DNA from: an uncultured Clostridia bacterium
GTDB taxonomy: Bacteria > Bacillota > Clostridia > Christensenellales > Borkfalkiaceae
Direction: 5' to 3'
DNA length: 64,000 nt
NCBI GenBank assembly: GCA_947570625.1
Contig: CANOUP010000006.1
Location: 16,082-80,081 of the forward strand
In this document: in pieces, positions 1-7,721 of the stretch
Layout: every line of letters starts with the position of its first letter
Position numbering within the stretch: position 1 is the first letter of the stretch
The notes under the pieces: model-generated
What the model saw: only the letters and a program-made list of their open reading frames with translations
What the model was told of the DNA's origin: nothing
Databases searched by the model: none
Program-made: the position numbers and the translations under genes

Positions 1-453
1 TTTGCGCAGTCTGATAATTTCGTCGACGATTTCTTTGGGCTTGTAACCCTCTCCGGCAAGGTCGCAGGCTTTAAGCACCAAAAGCCCCTGACCGGTAGAC
101 AGCGCGTGCGAGTCCACGGGATACACTTTGCCCTTTACCGCCTTAGAAGCGCTTACGGCGTTGTCGTACGACGACGAAGCTTTCGAGGATATGTTAATGT
201 GAATAACCGCGTCGTACTCCTTTGCAATGGGCGTGAAGAAATTTACGTATTCTTCTATAGACGGCGCTGCGGTCGTGGGCAGTACGCCCGTTTCCGCGAC
301 ATACCTGAAAATGTCCTGCGGAACTACGTCTACGCCGTCGCTGTAAGTCACGTCGTTCATTATTACGTGCAGGGGCATAATGCCTATGCCGTATTTTTCT
401 ACGAGTTCGGGACTTAAATCACAGGTGGAATCCGCGGTAATTTTTATTTTCAT
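1..453 (-). CDS. DegV family protein, N-terminal part (cut by window edge)
   Basis: The 151 residues visible run in frame to base 1, so the C-terminal half lies outside the window. The start ATG (453) follows a GGGAGG ribosome site. The N-terminus carries the DegV signature around residues 6-17 (TADSTCDLSPEL), followed by a stretch consistent with the first DegV domain. DegV/FakB proteins bind a fatty acid between two domains and present it to the FakA kinase. Whether this copy binds lipid cannot be judged from half a protein. A second, full-length DegV gene lies at 34090-34953. Family assignment is firm; function is inferred. Confidence 0.88.
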   Translation of the reverse strand, partial: MKIKITADSTCDLSPELVEKYGIGIMPLHVIMNDVTYSDGVDVVPQDIFRYVAETGVLPTTAAPSIEEYVNFFTPIAKEYDAVIHINISSKASSSYDNAVSASKAVKGKVYPVDSHALSTGQGLLVLKACDLAGEGYKPKEIVDEIIRLRK

Positions 454-481
454 ATTTTTGCCTCCCGTCGGTAATAGAAAT

Positions 482-1732
482 TTATTTTACGCAGTCTGCA
501 TAGAGAGGGAATTGTTTGCAAAGCTTTGCAACCTCGGCTTTGACTTTTTCTGATACGCTTTCGCGCTGTTCGATTACGTCGGCGACGAGCCCCGCTATTA
601 TTTCAGCCTGCTTTTCCTTCATACCGCGCGTAGTGATTGCGGGCGTGCCCACGCGTATGCCCGAAGTTACGAAAGGCGTCTGCTTATCGAAGGGCACGGC
701 GTTTTTGTTTACGGTTATGTGCACGTCGTCCAAAAGCTTTGCAAGCTCCTTGCCCGTAACGTTCTTGTCCGAAAGGTTAAGCAGAATAAGGTGGTTATCC
801 GTTCCGCCCGACACCATTTTTATACCGCGGGCGCGGAATACTTCCGCCATTGCCGAAGCGTTGAGCACAATCTGTTTTTGGTATTCTTTGAACTCGGGCG
901 AAAGCGCTTCCTTGAAAGCGACCGCCTTTGCCGCGATTATATGCATAAGCGGACCGCCCTGCAAACCGGGGAATATGGCTTTATCAATCGCTTTGCCCCA
1001 CTCCTCCTTGCACATTATCACGCCCCCGCGCGGTCCGCGCAGGGTTTTGTGAGTGGTCGTTGTAACGAAATCGGCATAGGGCACGGGCGAAGGGTGAAGC
1101 CCCGCCGCCACAAGCCCCGCAATGTGCGCAATGTCGACCATCATAAGCGCGCCGGCCTTGTCGCATATTCCGCGTATGCGCTTGAAATCTATCACGCGGG
1201 GGTATGAGCTTGCGCCCGATATTATTATCTTGGGCTTGCAGGCAAGCGCCTTTTTCTCCATTTCGTCATAGTCGATTAGCTCGTCGCCCTCGCTTACTCC
1301 GTAGGAAACGATATTGAAGTACTTGCCCGATATGTTTACGGGCGAACCGTGCGACAGGTGTCCGCCGTGCGATAAATCCATACCCATAACGGTGTCGCCG
1401 GGGTTGCAGACCGCAAACAGCACGGCAAGATTTGCGCTTGCGCCCGAATGGGGCTGAACGTTGCAGTATTCACAGCCGAACAATTCTTTAAGACGGCTTA
1501 TCGCAAGCTCTTCGGCGATGTCCACGCATTGGCATCCGCCGTAGTAACGGCGGGCGGGATAGCCCTCGGCGTATTTGTTGGTAAGATGACTGCCCGCAAC
1601 CGCCAAAACGGCGGGCGACACGAAGTTTTCGCTTGCAATCAGTTCGATAAAATTCTGCTGGCGCGAAAGTTCGAGTTTAAGCGCTTCCGCAATTTCGGGG
1701 TCTGTCTGTTCTATAAGGGAAATATCAATCAT
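482..1732 (-). CDS. glyA: Serine hydroxymethyltransferase
   Basis: PLP enzyme that interconverts serine plus tetrahydrofolate and glycine plus 5,10-methylene-tetrahydrofolate in the cytoplasm, feeding one-carbon units to thymidylate, purine and TrmFO reactions. The 416 residues match the family length. The PLP lysine is K229 in [11 protein letters not shown], preceded by a run of four threonines, and the SENF motif lies near residue 35. The start at 1732 was chosen over an in-frame upstream codon (1789) because GAGGTG stands just before it and the protein then begins at the normal MIDISLIEQ. It has its own promoter and sits 28 bases upstream of the DegV gene, with which it may be co-transcribed. 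Confidence 0.97.
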   Translation of the reverse strand: MIDISLIEQTDPEIAEALKLELSRQQNFIELIASENFVSPAVLAVAGSHLTNKYAEGYPARRYYGGCQCVDIAEELAISRLKELFGCEYCNVQPHSGASANLAVLFAVCNPGDTVMGMDLSHGGHLSHGSPVNISGKYFNIVSYGVSEGDELIDYDEMEKKALACKPKIIISGASSYPRVIDFKRIRGICDKAGALMMVDIAHIAGLVAAGLHPSPVPYADFVTTTTHKTLRGPRGGVIMCKEEWGKAIDKAIFPGLQGGPLMHIIAAKAVAFKEALSPEFKEYQKQIVLNASAMAEVFRARGIKMVSGGTDNHLILLNLSDKNVTGKELAKLLDDVHITVNKNAVPFDKQTPFVTSGIRVGTPAITTRGMKEKQAEIIAGLVADVIEQRESVSEKVKAEVAKLCKQFPLYADCVK

Positions 1733-1760
1733 AATAACACCTCGGCGCATATTTTTATTT

Positions 1761-1789
1761 ATTATATCACATTCCGCGCAATAACTCAA
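1761..1789 (-). promoter_or_regulatory. glyA promoter (sigma-A type)
   Basis: Reading the minus strand: TTGAGT, a 17-base spacer ending in TGA (extended -10), then TATAAT. It lies about 30 bases before the glyA start and downstream of no minus-strand gene without a terminator. Confidence 0.8.
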
Positions 1790-1830
1790 TAATATGCAAA
1801 TGAAAATTTTGACGTATCTGCAAAGATTGC

Positions 1831-1858
1831 AAAAACCTTCCCCGAAAGGAAGGTTTTT
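1831..1858 (-). terminator. Terminator after the 1874-4054 gene
   Basis: Perfect 11-bp stem (AAAAACCTTCC / GGAAGGTTTTT) around loop CCGAAA. The T-run on the minus strand forms the 3' side of the stem. It separates the surface-protein gene from the glyA promoter. Confidence 0.8.
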
Positions 1859-1873
1859 GTCTGTTTTTTTATT

Positions 1874-4054
1874 TTATGCATTGTTGCCGTAAGCGTATCC
1901 GCCGACCGTTCCCGTTACTATGCTCTTTAAGGGTTCGAGTCTGGTGCAGACGTAAGCTTCGTAGTAATCATTGCAGTATTCCGCTTCTTCCTGCGTCTTG
2001 AAAATGCAAACCCAGGGGTCGGGACCCATCTCTTCGTTGTAAATTTCTTTTTCGAAAATAACTTTCAGATAGTATTCGTAGTGCGTAACGCCGTGGGCGC
2101 CGTTAAACGATATAGTAATCTTTCCGTCTTTGTACGCGCACTTCAAAACGTCCGAATATTCGGTATCGTATATGAAAGATATGTCTTTAACCTCGCCGTC
2201 CTCGTATACTATATTCGCAAAGTGCGCCATATTGTACAAATCGAACATAAACATATTTTCGAAATACAACGGTTCGCCTTCCTTAACGGGCGCGGACCAG
2301 ATTGCGATGGAGCGCGAAGCCGCCATATCTTCTTCGGAAGCGTACAGAATAGCGGAAAATTTTTCTTCGCCCAGCTTTGTCTGATAGTAGAAGATTGTGC
2401 CGTCGTAAGCCGTAAGAACACCGTCTGCGGGCTCTTCGGAACCGTCCTGATAAATGACATATTCGCCGCCGACATTCTCGATACGGACGGTGTACATCAA
2501 TCGATCCAATGCGCTTTCAAGCTCGTAATCGTAATTATCGTCATATCTGTACAAATTAAGATTTTCGTGCCTGCCGTTAAACGACCAAACGGTTTCCTCG
2601 ACGGTAACGTCGTCTATATCGGTGAGAGTATGGGACGTGTCGCCGTACGCGAGATTGACGTCGAGCGATATATTGTGCTCGCCCGTAACATCGGGAATTT
2701 CGACAGGCCGGTCATCCTTGAACGCCTGCGTCTTTTCCGAGTAATTGCCCGTTATTGTCTGCGCGGAAATTCTGTTTCCTTTGAAAGTATATGTAATTTT
2801 GAATTCTTCCATTGACGTAGAGCCGACAATGTTGTATATAACCGTATTATCCCCGTCGTCCCTGTCGGCATAATCGGAATACGATTTGTAAACGAACTTC
2901 TGCGCCGTCGTTTCGCCGAAAGTTGCTTCAAATACGTCGGAAAGCGCGCTTATATCGTAACCGCCTTCCGCCGAATTAGGGCTGACGCCTGCGTCGGGCA
3001 GAGGAGGTTCGGAGGGCATAAGCATTTCGAGAAGCACGCCGAGTTTGAGCTGAGCAAACTCACAGGGGAGCTCGAAGCCGAAGCCCGCGATAAGTTCGTT
3101 GAATTCTTCGGATTTTATAATCTTTATTAAGTACGAATAGGTCGTGGAGTCCGCGTCGGGCTCTACCGTTTTAAGAAGGCTTATCAACGCCTGCGCAAAA
3201 GGACGGTACTGTTCGGGCAAAGTTTCCAAATCGACAACTTCGATAAGCGCGTTTATCTGCGTACGGGTGACTTTACCGAAGAGCGGTTCCAAAATATTCC
3301 TTGCGTACCGGTTTTCCAGAAGTTCGGTTACGGTGGTGTTGTTGTCTATTTCGGACAACAGCTTTTCAGCCCAGCCGAGCTCGGTATAGATAAGCTTGTT
3401 CATATCCACAGTCGCGGTATCGCCTGCGAACACGATGCTTTCGGTTGCCTCTGCGAATACGAGTACGGGATAGTTGGCCGCGGGAAGCATTGAATACATT
3501 ACGGGAAGCATTGCGGCGAGTTCGGGCACGGGCACGCCGCCGAACATATATCCGTCGTAGCTTAAACTCTTATCCGTCCAGTCGCTGACTTCGCCGTCTT
3601 CGCCGTAATGGAAGGCAGACCAGTTGCGCACAAACGTATATTTGCCGTATCCGCCCGCCGCAGTAACAATGTCGGCGTTTCCTTCGTCGAAATTGAATTT
3701 GCCCGTTACGTCAGCCTCGGTATCGCCCGTCAATGCTATATCGAACTGCACGGACTTTATCGGGGTGAGTATTTCGGTAATGATATTTTCAAGCCTCGAA
3801 TCATTACCGCCCGGGGTTTCCGACCCGCCCGGGGTTTGCGTTCCGCCCGGGGTTTCCGACCCGCCCGGAGTTTGCGTTCCGCCCGGGGTTTGCGTTCCGC
3901 CCGGGGTTTCCGACCCGCCCGGAGTTTGCGTTCCGCCCGGAGTTTGCGTTCCGCCTGTGCTTTCATCGTTACAGTTAAAGCCCGCAAAAATTATTACGGC
4001 GAACGACATTACAAACGCAACGATAACCGCAAGAAACTTTTTAAATGTTCTCAT
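1874..4054 (-). CDS. Large secreted or surface protein with TPGG repeat linker, paralogue of 52802-54421
   Basis: 726 residues, function unknown. Residues 1-24 are a signal sequence (MRTFKKF followed by a long hydrophobic stretch). A cysteine at 28 follows FAGFN, which is not a proper lipobox, so lipid anchoring is uncertain. Residues 36-83 are eight tandem hexapeptides (TQTPGG or SETPGG), a likely flexible wall-crossing linker. The rest resembles the lipoprotein at 52802-54421 in order and in local motifs, such as TTVTELLENRYARNIL against TTVGQLLANEKLAKYL, and a YTFKGNRISAQ against YTYTGDRVLTSQ strand. The start at 4054 was chosen for AAGGAG spacing and because the signal sequence begins there. 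It has a strong own promoter and an unusual leader. Confidence 0.85.
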   Translation of the reverse strand: MRTFKKFLAVIVAFVMSFAVIIFAGFNCNDESTGGTQTPGGTQTPGGSETPGGTQTPGGTQTPGGSETPGGTQTPGGSETPGGNDSRLENIITEILTPIKSVQFDIALTGDTEADVTGKFNFDEGNADIVTAAGGYGKYTFVRNWSAFHYGEDGEVSDWTDKSLSYDGYMFGGVPVPELAAMLPVMYSMLPAANYPVLVFAEATESIVFAGDTATVDMNKLIYTELGWAEKLLSEIDNNTTVTELLENRYARNILEPLFGKVTRTQINALIEVVDLETLPEQYRPFAQALISLLKTVEPDADSTTYSYLIKIIKSEEFNELIAGFGFELPCEFAQLKLGVLLEMLMPSEPPLPDAGVSPNSAEGGYDISALSDVFEATFGETTAQKFVYKSYSDYADRDDGDNTVIYNIVGSTSMEEFKITYTFKGNRISAQTITGNYSEKTQAFKDDRPVEIPDVTGEHNISLDVNLAYGDTSHTLTDIDDVTVEETVWSFNGRHENLNLYRYDDNYDYELESALDRLMYTVRIENVGGEYVIYQDGSEEPADGVLTAYDGTIFYYQTKLGEEKFSAILYASEEDMAASRSIAIWSAPVKEGEPLYFENMFMFDLYNMAHFANIVYEDGEVKDISFIYDTEYSDVLKCAYKDGKITISFNGAHGVTHYEYYLKVIFEKEIYNEEMGPDPWVCIFKTQEEAEYCNDYYEAYVCTRLEPLKSIVTGTVGGYAYGNNA
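3806..3949 (-). repeat. Eight tandem 18-bp units coding for TQTPGG / SETPGG
   Basis: In-frame 18-bp repeat encoding residues 36-83 of the surface protein. The unit order is T,T,S,T,T,S,T,S, where T is TQTPGG and S is SETPGG. Near-identity at the nucleotide level suggests recent expansion by slippage or recombination, so copy number probably varies between strains. Confidence 0.95.
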
Positions 4055-4086
4055 ATCTTCTCCTTCGCCGAAGGCAATTAAGATAT

Positions 4087-4125
4087 TCCGTGTGCTTTTG
4101 AGCACACGGAAGGGGTATACCCCTT
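4087..4125 (-). promoter_or_regulatory. Leader element: 16-bp palindrome plus abutting 10-bp hairpin
   Basis: In the 5' leader of the surface-protein gene the minus strand reads first a perfect palindrome AAGGGGTATACCCCTT (4110-4125). It is directly followed by a hairpin with arms TCCGTGTGCT and AGCACACGGA and a 4-base loop (4087-4110). No T-run follows, so it is not a terminator. It ends 32 bases before the start codon. The same arrangement precedes the paralogue at 54421. Protein operator, RNA dimerisation site and mRNA stabiliser are all possible. Confidence 0.75.
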
Positions 4126-4149
4126 GACCTTGTTCGGCTGATTTATTAT

Positions 4150-4178
4150 ATTATATTAACTAAATTACGTTTTGTCAA
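4150..4178 (-). promoter_or_regulatory. Promoter of the surface-protein gene
   Basis: Exact consensus sigma-A promoter on the minus strand: TTGACA, 17 bases, TATAAT. The predicted start of transcription is near 4143, about 18 bases before the palindrome. Confidence 0.9.
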
Positions 4179-4190
4179 TATAAGGAAATA

Positions 4191-4217
4191 AAAAAAACGG
4201 CTTGCGCCGTCTTTTTT
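4191..4217 (-). terminator. trxA terminator
   Basis: Short stem ACGGC/GCCGT with a TTGC loop (GCAA on the transcript) flanked by A and T runs. The minus-strand transcript ends in eight T. It overlaps the last base pairs of trxA and insulates the next promoter. Confidence 0.8.
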
Positions 4218-4530
4218 AAAGATTTTCTTTCAGAAACGAAAAGGCTTCCGTCTTGGACATATAGCCGAGCGACTTGCCCGACATTGCGCCGTTTTTGAAC
4301 ACGCCCACCAAAGGTATGGACATAATGCCGTAGCGCATTGAAAGCTCGGGGTTTTCGTCTATGTCGACTTTGACGAATACGGCTTTGTCGCCGAACTCCT
4401 CCGACGCCGTATCGATGACGGGCGCAAGCATTCTGCAAGGTCCGCACCAGTTTGCGAAGAAATCGCATACGACGGTCTTTCCGCTGTTTATAAGTTCGTC
4501 GAACTCGGTTGTGTTTATCTGTGTTACCAT
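4216..4530 (-). CDS. trxA: Thioredoxin
   Basis: A 104-residue cytoplasmic disulfide reductant. The active site is W28-C29-G30-P31-C32, and the cis-proline loop reads SIPLV. It is one compact thioredoxin fold with no signal peptide. AAGGAG lies 8 bases before the ATG. It follows hslU by 41 bases and may be read from the same transcript. In Bacillus and many Clostridia codY follows hslU instead. Confidence 0.95.
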   Translation of the reverse strand: MVTQINTTEFDELINSGKTVVCDFFANWCGPCRMLAPVIDTASEEFGDKAVFVKVDIDENPELSMRYGIMSIPLVGVFKNGAMSGKSLGYMSKTEAFSFLKENL

Positions 4531-4571
4531 AATTTATACTCCTTAATACAGTATTTGTATTCCTGTTGAAA

Positions 4572-5882
4572 TTAAAGCACGTATTTTTTCAAATCTCTGT
4601 CGCCCGTAATGTTTTCAAGGTGTTCCTCGACGTATTTCCTGTTGACTTCGACCTGAACTACGGGATAGTCGTTTCCGCCTGCGTTGTACGAAATATCTTC
4701 GAGAAGCCTTTCCATAACGGTGTGAAGCCTGCGCGCGCCGATATCTTCGGACGTTGCGTTGACCGCTTCCGACAGCTCTGCAATCTTATCGATGGCGTCG
4801 GGCGAAAAATGCAAATCTATATTGTCCACGGCAAGTAGCGCCGAGTACTGCGCGGTTATCGCGTTCTGTGGCTGGGTGAGAATATCTATGAAATCCTGCT
4901 TGGTCAATGAATTGAGGTTTACCTGTATGGGGAACCTGCCTTGAAGTTCGGGAATCAAATCCTCGACTTTGGATACGTGGAAAGCGCCCGCCGCAATGAA
5001 AAGGATGTAATCCGTTTTGACGGGTCCGTACTTCGTCATTACCGTACAGCCCTCTACGATGGGGAGTATGTCGCGCTGAACGCCCTCGCGCGAAACGTCC
5101 GCGCCGTGGTTGCCCTTGCCCGCAATCTTGTCGATTTCGTCGATGAATATGATGCCGTCGTTTTCCGCGCGCCTTATCGCTTCGGCATTGACCGCGTCGT
5201 TGTCGATAAGTTTGTCCGCTTCCTCCGCCATAATAAGGTTCTTGGCTTCGCGCACGGTGATTTTACGCTTCTTTTTCTTGTGCATGCCCATACCGCTGAA
5301 AATAGAACCGAGGTCGATTGCCGCCCCGCTCCCCGGCGAAAGCTCCAACGGCTTGGGAACGTCCTCTACGTCAATTTCAATAACGGTACCGTCGTACTTG
5401 CCCGCGTGGATATCGTCTACGAGGTTCTGCTCGAACACTTCCTTTGCCGTTTCACCGCGCTCGCTCTTCTTCTGCTCGGCGAGAACTTTGGCAATCCTGC
5501 GCTCGGCCGTCGCCGCGGCGCGGTAGCTGACTTCCGCCGTCTTTTCTTCCTTTACGAGCCGGATTGCGCACTCCGCAAGGTCGCGCACCATCGATTCCAC
5601 GTCCCTGCCGACGTAGCCGACCTCGGTATATTTAGTCGCCTCGACTTTGAGGAAAGGCGCCTTGACGAGTTTTGCAAGCCTTCTGGCAATCTCCGTCTTA
5701 CCCACGCCCGTGGGGCCCTTCATTATAATGTTCTTGGGGGTTATTTCTTCTTGAAGTTCGGGGGAAAGACAGCTTCTCCTGTAACGGTTGCGAAGGGCTA
5801 TCGCAACGGCCTTCTTCGCGTCCGCCTGTCCTATGATGTATTTATTCAGTTCGTGAACTATCTGCTTGGGAGTCAAATCCAT
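4572..5882 (-). CDS. hslU: HslU (ClpY) AAA+ unfoldase of the HslUV protease
   Basis: 436 residues, close to the E. coli length. The Walker A motif GPTGVGKT is at residues 56-63 and the Walker B motif reads IIFIDEID. A charged intermediate (I) domain with the KKKKRK run lies between them, and a C-terminal AAA small domain ends in KKYVL, the tail that inserts into HslV. It unfolds substrates and feeds them to HslV, whose gene ends 11 bases upstream. AAGGAGG precedes the ATG. Confidence 0.97.
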   Translation of the reverse strand: MDLTPKQIVHELNKYIIGQADAKKAVAIALRNRYRRSCLSPELQEEITPKNIIMKGPTGVGKTEIARRLAKLVKAPFLKVEATKYTEVGYVGRDVESMVRDLAECAIRLVKEEKTAEVSYRAAATAERRIAKVLAEQKKSERGETAKEVFEQNLVDDIHAGKYDGTVIEIDVEDVPKPLELSPGSGAAIDLGSIFSGMGMHKKKKRKITVREAKNLIMAEEADKLIDNDAVNAEAIRRAENDGIIFIDEIDKIAGKGNHGADVSREGVQRDILPIVEGCTVMTKYGPVKTDYILFIAAGAFHVSKVEDLIPELQGRFPIQVNLNSLTKQDFIDILTQPQNAITAQYSALLAVDNIDLHFSPDAIDKIAELSEAVNATSEDIGARRLHTVMERLLEDISYNAGGNDYPVVQVEVNRKYVEEHLENITGDRDLKKYVL

Positions 5883-5893
5883 AGTATACCTCC

Positions 5894-6430
5894 TTAAATG
5901 CTTTCCACTTTGATATTGCCGTTAGTGTATACGCAGATTTCGCTTGCTATTTTAAGCGACTTTTGCGCAATCTCTTCCGCGGTGTAATCTGTGTTCTGCA
6001 TAAGCGCGCGCGCCGCCGCGAGCGCGTAGTTGCCGCCGCTTCCTATCGCCGCGATGCCGTCGTCGGGTTCGATAACTTCGCCGGTACCCGATACGATAAG
6101 CATTGTGTCTTTATCGGCGACTATCATCAAAGCTTCGAGCTTTCTGACGGCTTTGTCCGAACGCCACAGCTCGGCAAGCTCTACCGCGGAACGCATGAGG
6201 TTGCCCGAAAATTTATTTAGCATACCCTCGAATTTTTCGCTTAGCGAAAACGCGTCCGACACCGAGCCCGCGAAACCGAGTATGACGTTTCCGCCGTAAA
6301 TGCGCCTTACCTTGACGGCGCTGTTTTTGAATATTACGCTCTCGCCCATAGTGACCTGTCCGTCGCCGGCGATTGACGTTTTGCCGTCTTTCTTTACCCC
6401 GCAAATCGTTGTTGCGTGAAACTCAACCAT
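5894..6430 (-). CDS. hslV: HslV (ClpQ) peptidase of the HslUV protease
   Basis: 178 residues of N-terminal-nucleophile peptidase. The start MVEFHATTI resembles Bacillus ClpQ/CodV (MSSFHATTI), with a five-residue extension before the Thr-Thr that is the mature N-terminus in E. coli. Residue 2 is Val, so the N-terminal serine chemistry proposed for Bacillus CodV is not available here. Thr7 would have to be exposed by removal of the extension. Conserved blocks such as [12 protein letters not shown] and [11 protein letters not shown] are intact. The start codon overlaps the trmFO stop by 8 bases and AAGGAG precedes it. Confidence 0.96.
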   Translation of the reverse strand: MVEFHATTICGVKKDGKTSIAGDGQVTMGESVIFKNSAVKVRRIYGGNVILGFAGSVSDAFSLSEKFEGMLNKFSGNLMRSAVELAELWRSDKAVRKLEALMIVADKDTMLIVSGTGEVIEPDDGIAAIGSGGNYALAAARALMQNTDYTAEEIAQKSLKIASEICVYTNGNIKVESI

Positions 6431-7721
6431 TATACAACTCCTTGAATTTTTCTATATTTTCCAGCGCGCGCTCCGCAAGATACGCATAGCGCTTTTTCTT
6501 GTCCTTTATCTTAATTTCCGCCGGACGCAGTATGCCGAAGTTTGCGTTCATAGGCTGGAAATTTGACGTTGCCCCCGATATATGCGCCGACAAAGCCCCG
6601 CACACGGTAGTATTGTCGGGAATTACAGGCTGTCTGCCCGTAAGCTTTGCGTACATATGCAGTCCCGCCAAAAGCCCGCTTGCCGCGCTTTCGACATAGC
6701 CCTCGACGCCCGTTATCTGTCCCGCGAAAAAGGTCTGCGGGTTGCTTTTGAGCGAAAAGTCCGCGTTAAGGCAGTCGGGAGAATTTATGTACGTGTTGCG
6801 GTGCATTACTCCGTATCTCAAAAACTCGGCGTCCGCAAGCGCGGGTATCATCGAAAACACTCTCTTCTGTTCACCGAATTTTAAGTTGGTCTGGAACCCG
6901 ACGAGGTTGTAAGCAGTGCCCTCTTTGTTTTCCTTTCTCAGCTGTAAAACCGCGTAATGCTTTCTGCCCTCCGCGTCCGTAAGCCCCACGGGCTTTAACA
7001 TTGCGAACCTTAAACTGTCCCTGCCCCTCGAAGCGAGCACTTCCACTGGCATACAGCCCTCGAATATCTCGCGCTTGTCGAAGTCGTGAAGCACCGCCCT
7101 TTCCGCGCCCGAAAGCGCTTCTGTAAACCGCTCGTACTCTTCCTTATCCATAGGGCAGTTTATGTAGTCGTCGCCCCCCTTGCCGTACCTGTCGCCGTAA
7201 AAACATTTGCCGAAGTTAAGACTGTCCTTTGAAACAATCGGCGCGGAAGCGTCGTAAAAATGCAATTGCCCCCCGCATATGCCTTTGATACTTTCCGAAA
7301 GTCTGTCGGTGGTAAGCGGACCCGTCGCCACTATGCACCAGCCGTCCGGCACGCGCTCAACCTCTTCGCAGACAGTCGTAATGTTGGGGTGACTTTTGAT
7401 TGCGTCGGTAATATACTGCGCGAAGGCGTGTCTTTCGACCGCAAGCGCACCGCCCGCAGGCACCGCCGAAGCCTGCGCCGCGCGCATTGTGACAGAGCCC
7501 AGACGGCGCATTTCCTCTTTGAGAAGCCCGCACGCGTTGGTATACGGGTCGTTGCCTTTAAGCGAGTTGGAACATACCAGTTCGCCGTAGTTTCCGTCAG
7601 AGTGCGCGGGGGTGAACGCGCGGGGCTTTATATCGTACAAAACCACCTCTACACCGCGTTCGGCAAGGCATATGCACGCCTCTGCGCCCGCAAGTCCTCC
7701 GCCTATTACTTTAACTTTCAT
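6423..7721 (-). CDS. trmFO: TrmFO, folate-dependent tRNA (uracil-54-C5) methyltransferase
   Basis: FAD enzyme that makes ribothymidine at tRNA position 54 using methylene-tetrahydrofolate. 432 residues. The FAD dinucleotide motif GGGLAGAE is at residues 7-14. The two cysteines used in catalysis in Bacillus have counterparts here: C50 in ELVCSNSL and the one in [10 protein letters not shown]. The start lies 11 bases inside the topA 3' end. No strong ribosome site is seen, so translation may be coupled. Part of the topA-trmFO-hslVU operon. Confidence 0.97.
   Translation of the reverse strand: MKVKVIGGGLAGAEACICLAERGVEVVLYDIKPRAFTPAHSDGNYGELVCSNSLKGNDPYTNACGLLKEEMRRLGSVTMRAAQASAVPAGGALAVERHAFAQYITDAIKSHPNITTVCEEVERVPDGWCIVATGPLTTDRLSESIKGICGGQLHFYDASAPIVSKDSLNFGKCFYGDRYGKGGDDYINCPMDKEEYERFTEALSGAERAVLHDFDKREIFEGCMPVEVLASRGRDSLRFAMLKPVGLTDAEGRKHYAVLQLRKENKEGTAYNLVGFQTNLKFGEQKRVFSMIPALADAEFLRYGVMHRNTYINSPDCLNADFSLKSNPQTFFAGQITGVEGYVESAASGLLAGLHMYAKLTGRQPVIPDNTTVCGALSAHISGATSNFQPMNANFGILRPAEIKIKDKKKRYAYLAERALENIEKFKELYNG

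Noticed and set aside
3806-3949. CRISPR-like short tandem repeat
   Set aside because: The 18-bp units are contiguous, in frame and without spacers; they are protein repeats (TPGG).
4110-4125. CsoR-type copper operator
   Set aside because: CsoR sites have C-tract then G-tract around the centre; here the G-tract comes first, and no copper gene is near.
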